From positions 105,001 to 169,000 of the forward strand of contig JABMCL010002397.1 in assembly GCA_018857735.1 (NCBI GenBank): 64,000 bases of DNA. Direction: 5' to 3'. The DNA comes from Alviniconcha marisindica. Lineage: Eukaryota; Mollusca; Gastropoda; Provannidae. Shown here in pieces: positions 60,301-64,000 of this stretch. A model generated the notes under the pieces. It was given only the letters and a program-made list of their open reading frames with translations, made no database searches and had not been told where the DNA came from. The position numbers and the translations under genes were made by a program. Every line of letters begins with the position of its first letter. The first letter of the stretch is position 1.

Positions 60301-62787
60301 CCACTCTTAAAACACACAATGCACACGCCACTCTTAAAACACACAATCCACAGGCCATTCTTAAAATACACAATCCATGCGCCACTCTTAAAACACACAA
60401 TCCACATGCCATTCTTAAAACACACAATGCACAGGCCATTCTTAAAACACCCAATGCACAGGCCATTCTTAAAACACACAATCCACTGGCCACTCTTAAA
60501 ACACAATCCACAGGCCATTCTTAAAACACACAATGCACAGGCCACTCTTAAAACACACAATGCACACACCATTCTTAAAACGCACAATGGACAGGCCACT
60601 CTTACTCTAGTCTTAGAACACAGGCCACTCTTAAAACATACTGTAAGCCTCATAAAATGATGACTGTTATTGTTATTATTACTCAGCACACTGAATGAGC
60701 AAGCTGCAGCAGCTGGCCTTCTTCAGGAAAAGTAACCCAACTTTGTTTGGGGGGAAATTCTCATCTAGACAGTAAACGAAGTAGTATACATTATATAAAT
60801 GGTGGAAATAAAACAGTAGCCACACAAACCAAAAGAACAGAGACAGCAGGCATAAGCACCGCACTTACATCCTGAGATGGTGCGGGTCTGCACCGGCAGT
60901 TTTTTGGTCAACTGTTTCAACATGTCTTTCTGAACTTCTTCATTAGTCTCGGACTCCAAACGCTCAGCCACAGTTGGGGCAAGAAAAAACTGGAGGGAAA
61001 AAAAAGCATAATGTTCATGTTATTATATAACCACTCAAGACATACTAATGATACATATACTGAGTATATACGACTTAATTTACACACAAATTAAACGGAC
61101 AATATGAGACTTGAGGGAGAAGACACCTGCACAGAATTAAAACATGGCCGGTCTATTGTTTTGGAAAAAAAATGTATTGTGGTTTGATCTGAAGGATGAT
61201 TCTGATGATACAAAGAAAAAATACCAATTTTTTTATTGTGCTAAAAGTACAGTCTTGGTTTAATAGATCAAATACAGTACATATTGGTAGTATACTAGTA
61301 AGTTTGGCTTACCAAAATCATGGTTGAATAGGCATAAAACACCAACTTACCTACTTACCAAGAATCATTTAAAATGCCTATGATACACGATTTTCACTAG
61401 TCTGGTTACTGACGGCTTGTGTTTGGTCAATGTCAAAACAGAGCACATTTAAAACCCACAAGTGACATCTCACCATCAGTTGCTCAACAGTGACATCATG
61501 GTCTGTGGTTTCCCATAGCAACTGATCATGTACCATTTGGCATGGGGTGAAAAGTGGAGCACAGCCATAACCACATCCAGGCACACTGCCTTGTTCCCCA
61601 ACCCCCCCCCCCCCACCCCCTCCGCGCAGTACACCTTGAGACAAAAAAGTGGACTTACATCTCTGGGCACTTTGCCGGTTTTGGTGAAGATGGTCTGCCA
61701 GTAGGACCAGACGAACATGAACAAGATTGGGTGGTAGAGCAGCAGTAGAATCACTAAAGACACAAATCAAAACAAACATGAACAAGATTGGGTGGTAGAG
61801 CAGCAGTAGAATCACCAAAGACACGAATCAAAACAAACATGAACAAGACTGGGTGGTACTGGTAGAGCAGCAGTAAAATTACTAAAGACACAAATCAAAA
61901 CAAACATGAACAAGATTGGGTGGTAGAGCAGCAGTAGAATCACCAAAGACACAAATCAAAACAAACATGAACAAGATTGGGTGGTAGAGCAGCAGTAAAA
62001 TCACTAAAGACACATGCAACAGTAAGTATAACATATGTTAAAATTGTTATACAATATATATTATCGAATATCATTGGTACTGTAACTAGTGTAAGTCTCA
62101 ATGGAAGGATATCATAATGTATTCATTCAAACTGACTTGGTAAGCCTTGAAGTTCAACTTAAATTTGAAGATAGTAAAGTTTGTTGTTCAGATTTTGTAC
62201 AATCAATTTTAAATTTGTGTCGCCAGTAGTAAATATATCAATAAAGCATAAAGCAATTTTTTTTCGCTAATTCAGTCTTCAAGTTCAAACAGTAAATGGA
62301 AGAGTAAATCTCTATTTGTCCTAAATCATTTTTTTTTTTTTTTACAGTCTATCCCAAGAATTGAAGAACATAAAGTTGTTTTTAACAGGAGAAAAACTTT
62401 ATAAATAAAATCAACTAAAAAAATCAGATAAAACACATTTTAGTTTTTTTTTTGTGTGTGTGTTTAACACCCTTTCTCATGATCAAATATAGTTCACCAA
62501 AGATTACCCTTTCCCATGATCAAATATACTTATATAGTTCACTAAAAATTACAAATAAGGAAATATATTGTCATGTTTATTGGATCAAACAAATTGAAAC
62601 TTTCAGTTTCACGTTAACAAGCTGCACATAATTACTTCATTGTATGTTGAAGGGTGTGTGTGTGGGGGGTGAAGTGGGGGGTGGGGGGGGTGGAGGGGTC
62701 GGGGGTCAGAGACTTCTACAGAGATACTCATATTCATAGCTCAGAGAGAGAGAGAGTTACCTTTTTCAGCAACTGAGTCCACAGTGA
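40121..62787 (-). CDS. ZDHHC15-like: DHHC palmitoyltransferase, ZDHHC2/15/20 group (partial)
   Basis: This is a membrane S-acyltransferase that transfers palmitate from palmitoyl-CoA to cysteines of target proteins. Ten exons in consistent phase encode about 304 residues. In order they give the luminal loop and TM2 ([16 protein letters not shown]), the cytoplasmic linker, the zinc-binding Cys-rich domain ([20 protein letters not shown]), the catalytic DHHC motif (LKMDHHCPW), [13 protein letters not shown] leading into TM3, TM4 ([17 protein letters not shown]), the STLEAF form of the TTxE motif, and a tail with [13 protein letters not shown] and SLGDG as in vertebrate ZDHHC2, 15 and 20. The short exon reading TVDSVAEK corresponds to TVLSPAEK of ZDHHC15, the main reason for preferring that member. 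TM1 and the start codon lie beyond the window. The stop codon is not securely found below 40121. All catalytic and zinc ligands visible here are intact, so it looks functional. Introns hold most of the minisatellites of the right half. Confidence 0.9.
42221..42395 (+). mobile_element. Short dispersed repeat, copy 3 (SINE-like)
   Basis: This is the same element as 8316-8490, with a TCATCATCATCATC tail and a few substitutions. It lies in the acyltransferase intron, opposite to the gene's direction. Confidence 0.75.
43085..43215. repeat. Short array of AGGGAAGTRAGCAACAGA units
   Basis: About seven units of 16-18 bp of the type GGGAAGTAAGCACAAGAC. On the - strand it is a C/T-rich tract. Confidence 0.85.
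43302..43376 (-). CDS. ZDHHC15-like: ZDHHC15-like exon, SLGDG exon a (75 nt)
   Basis: Acceptor TTTGGCTGCGGACAG, donor ACCCAG/GTCAGA. It reads [14 protein letters not shown] then [11 protein letters not shown]. Length is 25 codons and both ends are in the same phase, so it can be included or skipped without frame change. Its first ten codons parallel those of the exon at 40121-40230, consistent with exon duplication. Confidence 0.85.
43565..43655. repeat. 30-bp purine-rich repeat, 3 copies
   Basis: The unit is GAGAAGGAGGGCGAGAGAGA CACAA. It directly precedes the 60-bp array. Confidence 0.9.
43691..44235. repeat. 60-bp near-perfect tandem repeat with G-tracts, 9 copies
   Basis: The unit is TACAGGTGTGTGTGGTGTGT CATCTCAGAGTCTCTGATGG TAGGGGTGGGGGTGGGGGTG. 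Seven or more copies are identical and one lacks six bases. Each has three G4-5 tracts able to form G-quadruplexes on the + strand. Open frames on both strands follow from the 60-bp period. Confidence 0.95.
44236..44516. repeat. 32-34 bp tandem repeat, about 9 copies
   Basis: The unit is CTGACTGGACTGTACATGTG TGTGTGATCT. It is directly joined to the 60-bp array, whose TGTACAGGTGTGTG word it shares. Confidence 0.95.
44868..45325. repeat. (AT)n and (GAT)n microsatellites
   Basis: (TA)n at 44868-44914 and 45140-45168, and (GAT)n at about 45270-45322. The ORF giving poly-Met (45171-45395) is an artefact of GAT repeats. Confidence 0.95.
45545..48510. repeat. Large minisatellite, 54-bp and 34-bp units with higher-order structure
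   Basis: The long unit (54 bp) contains CATTCATACCACCAAAATGT, CAGTGGTACTACCAACATTT and CAGTGAACACCCTT. The short unit (34 bp) is CATTCATACTACCAACATTT CAGTGAACAGCCTT. From about 46620 the array shows a higher-order period of four or five long units plus one short unit (250 or 304 bp). The left part (45545-46600) is more diverged. Long + strand ORFs follow from 54 being a multiple of three. Confidence 0.95.
48511..50780. other. Unassigned intronic sequence
   Basis: Unique sequence with a poly-G plus (AT)n tract at 48834-48877. Small ORFs on both strands match nothing recognisable. It lies inside the acyltransferase intron 43377-52057. Confidence 0.6.
50785..52050 (-). repeat. 33-43 bp array just inside the 5' end of an intron
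   Basis: On the + strand the unit is GGTCACTGTGTACAGCTGAG GAAGGACATGGTATG, followed by TGTGTTA or nothing, about 32 copies. It stops about 15 bases from the donor of the exon at 52058-52184, whose intron starts GTTTGTACACAATGACC. The units thus include the first intron bases of that donor region. Confidence 0.95.
52058..52184 (-). CDS. ZDHHC15-like: ZDHHC15-like exon, PaCCT-region tail (127 nt)
   Basis: Acceptor GTTTGTGTTCCAG, donor CACCAG/GTTTGT (weak). It reads [20 protein letters not shown], then [16 protein letters not shown] and FLPLST. This matches the conserved C-terminal region that follows TM4 in ZDHHC2/15/20. Confidence 0.9.
52190..52565 (-). repeat. 86-bp array copied from an exon 5' boundary, about 4 copies
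   Basis: On the - strand each unit carries TTTGTGTCCCAG/AGGTAGTC and then TTCCAGACAGGCCCAGACAA. These match the acceptor and first 40 or so bases of the exon at 52184 with changes. The AG and the pyrimidine tract are intact in every copy. Confidence 0.9.
52600..53150 (-). repeat. 88-bp array of exon-like units, about 6 copies
   Basis: On the - strand each unit has an acceptor TTTTTCAG or TTTTACAG, then AGGCATTGTATCAGTATTGT AGACAAGCCCAA, then a donor GTAAGG. This is a 32-nt potential micro-exon starting with the same AGGCATT as the real exon at 52184. The unit otherwise contains GCTTGCTTTGACCCTGTTCA and CATTCCGCTGTC. Confidence 0.9.
53428..53560 (-). CDS. ZDHHC15-like: ZDHHC15-like exon, TM4 (133 nt)
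   Basis: Acceptor CTTGTCTGTTTCAG, donor ACACTTG/GTGAGT. It reads [20 protein letters not shown] then [20 protein letters not shown] and RSTL. It contains TM4 and the start of the S-T-L-E (TTxE-type) motif. Confidence 0.92.
53561..56330. other. Intronic sequence, gene 3
   Basis: Unique sequence with a poly-G tract near 54058, small direct repeats at 55325-55430 (GACAGGCACCTGTATTAATT) and 55460-55540 (CCAGGCATAGCTAACTGGAC). The basic ORF at 54926-55249 on the + strand has no recognisable domain. Confidence 0.55.
56330..56925 (-). repeat. About 46-60 bp array copied from an exon 3' boundary
   Basis: On the - strand units read CATAAATGTTTCATAGAGTT TTGGACCATAAGTATTC, copies of the last bases and donor of the exon at 56929 (CTTCATAGAGTTTTGGACC/GTAAGT). 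Most copies have lost the donor GT (CATAAGT or CCTAAGT). At least one near 56880 keeps a strong AACAGTAAGT. Confidence 0.88.
56929..57049 (-). CDS. ZDHHC15-like: ZDHHC15-like exon, TM3 (121 nt)
   Basis: Acceptor ATGTGTTACAG, donor TGGACC/GTAAGT. It reads [20 protein letters not shown] then [20 protein letters not shown]. It supplies the conserved NNCVGxxNYKFF after DHHC-CPW and TM3. Confidence 0.93.
57063..57290 (-). repeat. About 34-bp array upstream of the TM3 exon
   Basis: On the + strand CCTGATGTGAACAATCTTTC CAAGTATGCAATA recurs about six times, starting right behind the acceptor of the exon at 57049. It is intronic and does not copy exon bases. Confidence 0.85.
57746..57778 (-). CDS. 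ZDHHC15-like: ZDHHC15-like micro-exon with DHHC active site (33 nt)
   Basis: Acceptor TTGTTTGCAG, donor CCCTG/GTAAGT. It reads [10 protein letters not shown] and the first two bases of W. The catalytic cysteine codon is at 57751-57753. A 33-nt exon carrying the whole catalytic motif is easily missed by gene finders. Confidence 0.95.
57779..58540. other. Intronic sequence, gene 3
   Basis: Unique sequence with a short GT tract near 57915-57955 and a C-run near 58055. No ORF of interest. Confidence 0.6.
58545..59865. repeat. 31-bp minisatellite, about 42 copies
   Basis: The unit is GATGGTGCAGGGCCCTGTCA GGAACAGGCCT. About sixteen consecutive copies at the left end (58560-59030) are identical, while copies to the right carry substitutions and indels. 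The ends thus differ in age, consistent with recent expansion at one end. Confidence 0.95.
60135..60204 (-). CDS. ZDHHC15-like: ZDHHC15-like exon, Cys-rich domain (70 nt)
   Basis: Acceptor TGTATGTTTCAG, donor TTCAAC/GTAAGT. It reads [20 protein letters not shown] then VCS. The CxxC, HC and C zinc ligands of the DHHC-CRD are present. The upstream AG was chosen over CCCAG because only it keeps phase with 60869. Confidence 0.93.
60205..60655 (-). repeat. About 27-bp array abutting the CRD exon acceptor
   Basis: On the + strand the unit is ACACACAATGCACAGGCCAC TCTTAAA, about 16 copies. It starts within ten bases of the 3' splice site and includes the CATACAATGCACAG sequence at the branch/pyrimidine side of that site. 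Confidence 0.9.
60869..60989 (-). CDS. ZDHHC15-like: ZDHHC15-like exon, cytoplasmic linker (121 nt)
   Basis: Acceptor TTTTTCCCTCCAG, donor TCAGGAT/GTAAGT. It reads [20 protein letters not shown] then [20 protein letters not shown]. It corresponds to the EVQKxML and KLPVYTRT region before the Cys-rich domain in ZDHHC15. Confidence 0.93.
61659..61753 (-). CDS. ZDHHC15-like: ZDHHC15-like exon, TM2 (95 nt)
   Basis: Acceptor TTGTGTCTTTAG, donor CAGAGAT/GTAAGT. It reads [20 protein letters not shown] then [11 protein letters not shown]. FVWSYWxTIFT is a signature of this DHHC subgroup. Confidence 0.93.
61754..62015 (-). repeat. About 62-bp array copied from the TM2 exon 5' boundary
   Basis: Four further copies carry, on the - strand, GTGTCTTTAG/TGATTCTACTG followed by CTGCTCTACCACCCAATCTT GTTCATGTT. 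Each holds an intact acceptor and about 43 exon bases with few changes. Confidence 0.92.
62016..62760. other. Intronic sequence, gene 3
   Basis: AT-rich unique sequence with a T-run near 62330 and a G-rich stretch (GGGGGGTGAAGTGGGGGGTG) near 62664-62705. No ORF. Confidence 0.6.
62761..62787 (-). CDS. ZDHHC15-like: ZDHHC15-like micro-exon, luminal loop (27 nt)
   Basis: Acceptor TTTTATTTTCAG, donor GAAAAAG/GTAACT. It reads TVDSVAEK with split codons at both ends. The matching exon of vertebrate ZDHHC15 encodes TVLSPAEK, which supports this very short exon. Confidence 0.85.
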
Positions 62788-64000
62788 CTGAAAATAAAAT
62801 AAAATGTGCATATTAGTCATTATTATTAATCATTACATATTATACATTCATCTTAGAAATATTCCTACTTTCATCATTTTCTTATTAATCTTAAATTCAC
62901 TTAAAAAACAACAACAGCAATAACAATGTCAAAGCAGGACTGTCTCTGTGTAATTTCACTTTAACTAAGCATTTCCCCTGTGAGCAGAGCTTTATTCTGT
63001 GAGCAGCTCCTTGGTGTCTCACTGGAATAATCCACACTGATGATGAATCAGAAGACAGTGTCAACTGAGTCAATACTCTTAATAATATTAGCACACAAGG
63101 GAATTAACTGGCCCTGGAAAGATGGCACACAAAAACAACAACAAAGACCGGAGTTACCTACAGTAACTCTCACCTGGCATGCGAGTAAACTCAAGGTACA
63201 TAAACTCCACCAATATTAGTTTAGCTAGTCTCTCAACCTGCGGCTTTCATAACTCATGTGTTACCGTTTAGCAGTAAGCCATTCATTGTGCTATTTTTAC
63301 AATGCGTTATCTATCAGTATAATAACTTGTAACTTCTAAGTTCTATGCCATCAGCTGTAAGACCTTTGCTCACTGAAATTAGTCAATGTTGAACAAGCAA
63401 TGATTAACGCACGCAATAGTCTCAGTGCCTGCTGTGGCACAAAAAGGCCATACAGGCAACTGATTATGCAGCACAAACACAGACTCTCTACACGTGGAAG
63501 AACAGAAAAACTTTCTCACAGTGAATCATTAACCCTTCTTCTGCATCTTCTGCTATTAACTATAGCTGACCAACTTCAACATATTGAAGATTATTGTAAC
63601 TGTAACTGTAAGCTTGGTCAAACCCTAGTAAAATCATTCATTGCTGAGCCCATGTCAGATCAGTGTGAGAAAGTCTTCTGTCCACCCTGGGCACCCCTTG
63701 TGTGGTGCATTCTGTCCTCATAGTACTATTAATAGCTGATACAATAACAATGTGTGTACTAGTAGTAACAGTAAGTTTTAAACTAAAGACTTTCCTTACT
63801 AAAAACCTTTCTCATGTGATGGAATACATCACATCTACCTGCCAGAAAGTAAGAAAAGACTCAACTATAGTAAAAATGTAGTACAATAAGAGCAACAGCT
63901 CTAATACTACTACTACTACTAGTAACAGTAAACACTCCGATGTTAATCAGCACATCTTTGAAGTTCAGTCTTCAGTTGGCTCAAATAATAACAAAACAAA
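62788..64000. other. 5'-side intron of gene 3 to window edge
   Basis: AT-rich unique sequence. No exon with the expected WSYYAY-type TM1 end is seen on the - strand, so coding exon 1 is probably beyond 64000. A weak exon-like piece at 63174-63237 is listed under rejected items. Confidence 0.5.

Noticed and set aside
63174..63237. Exon-like segment on the - strand reading LAKLILVEFMYLEFTRMP with a GTGAGA donor in the right phase for 62787
   Set aside because: The phase fits, but the sequence lacks the expected WSYYAY-type TM1 end and its acceptor tract is purine-rich. Kept only as a weak candidate.

Overview
This is a eukaryotic window: coding sequence is sparse and split by GT-AG introns, AATAAA poly(A) signals occur, and there are no bacterial-style operons. 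The intron-rich, CA/GT-microsatellite-rich and minisatellite-rich texture, with a short dispersed repeat ending in a TCA tail, suggests an invertebrate, most likely a mollusc. That is inferred from texture and protein similarity only.

Three genes can be supported. (1) On the + strand at 1061-2945 is an F-box protein of the FBXO33/FBXO39 type in one large coding exon. It carries one +1 frame change near 2040. (2) On the + strand at 13324-16998 is a three-exon gene for a 164-residue protein that I do not recognise. It ends in a cysteine-rich, zinc-ribbon-like segment and is preceded by a CpG-rich, internally duplicated region at about 9050-13320. Two further exon-like segments (3446-3527 and 6571-6623) are phase-compatible with a second acceptor of the same last exon. 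(3) On the - strand, from 62787 down to at least 40121, are ten consecutive exons of a DHHC protein S-acyltransferase of the ZDHHC2/15/20 group. All phases match. The first coding exon lies beyond the right edge and the last exon is not securely found.

Most of the rest is tandem repeat. Arrays of 15 to about 90 bp units fill introns and flanks, the largest being a 54-bp minisatellite at about 45.5-48.5 kb. The most striking pattern is that several arrays are made from exon/intron boundaries: the unit carries a copy of the neighbouring 3' or 5' splice site with the first or last bases of the exon. I see this at 14.7-15.72 kb (gene 2) and at 39.0-40.0, 52.2-53.15, 56.3-56.93 and 61.75-62.02 kb (gene 3). 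The acyltransferase gene also has two tandem exons (43302-43376 and 40121-40230) that start with nearly the same codons in the same phase. The first is a multiple of three, so it could be skipped or could be a diverged duplicate.

Layout: 1-1060 repeats; 1061-2945 F-box gene; 2946-9050 intergenic or intronic sequence with microsatellites and two orphan exons; 8.3-9.06 kb dispersed-repeat cluster; 9.05-13.3 kb CpG-rich region; 13.3-17.0 kb gene 2; 17-24.35 kb repeats, possibly its 3' UTR; 24.35-27.1 kb intergenic; 27.1-40.1 kb repeats and unassigned sequence downstream of, or in the 3' UTR of, gene 3; 40.1-62.8 kb gene 3; 62.8-64 kb its 5'-side intron.
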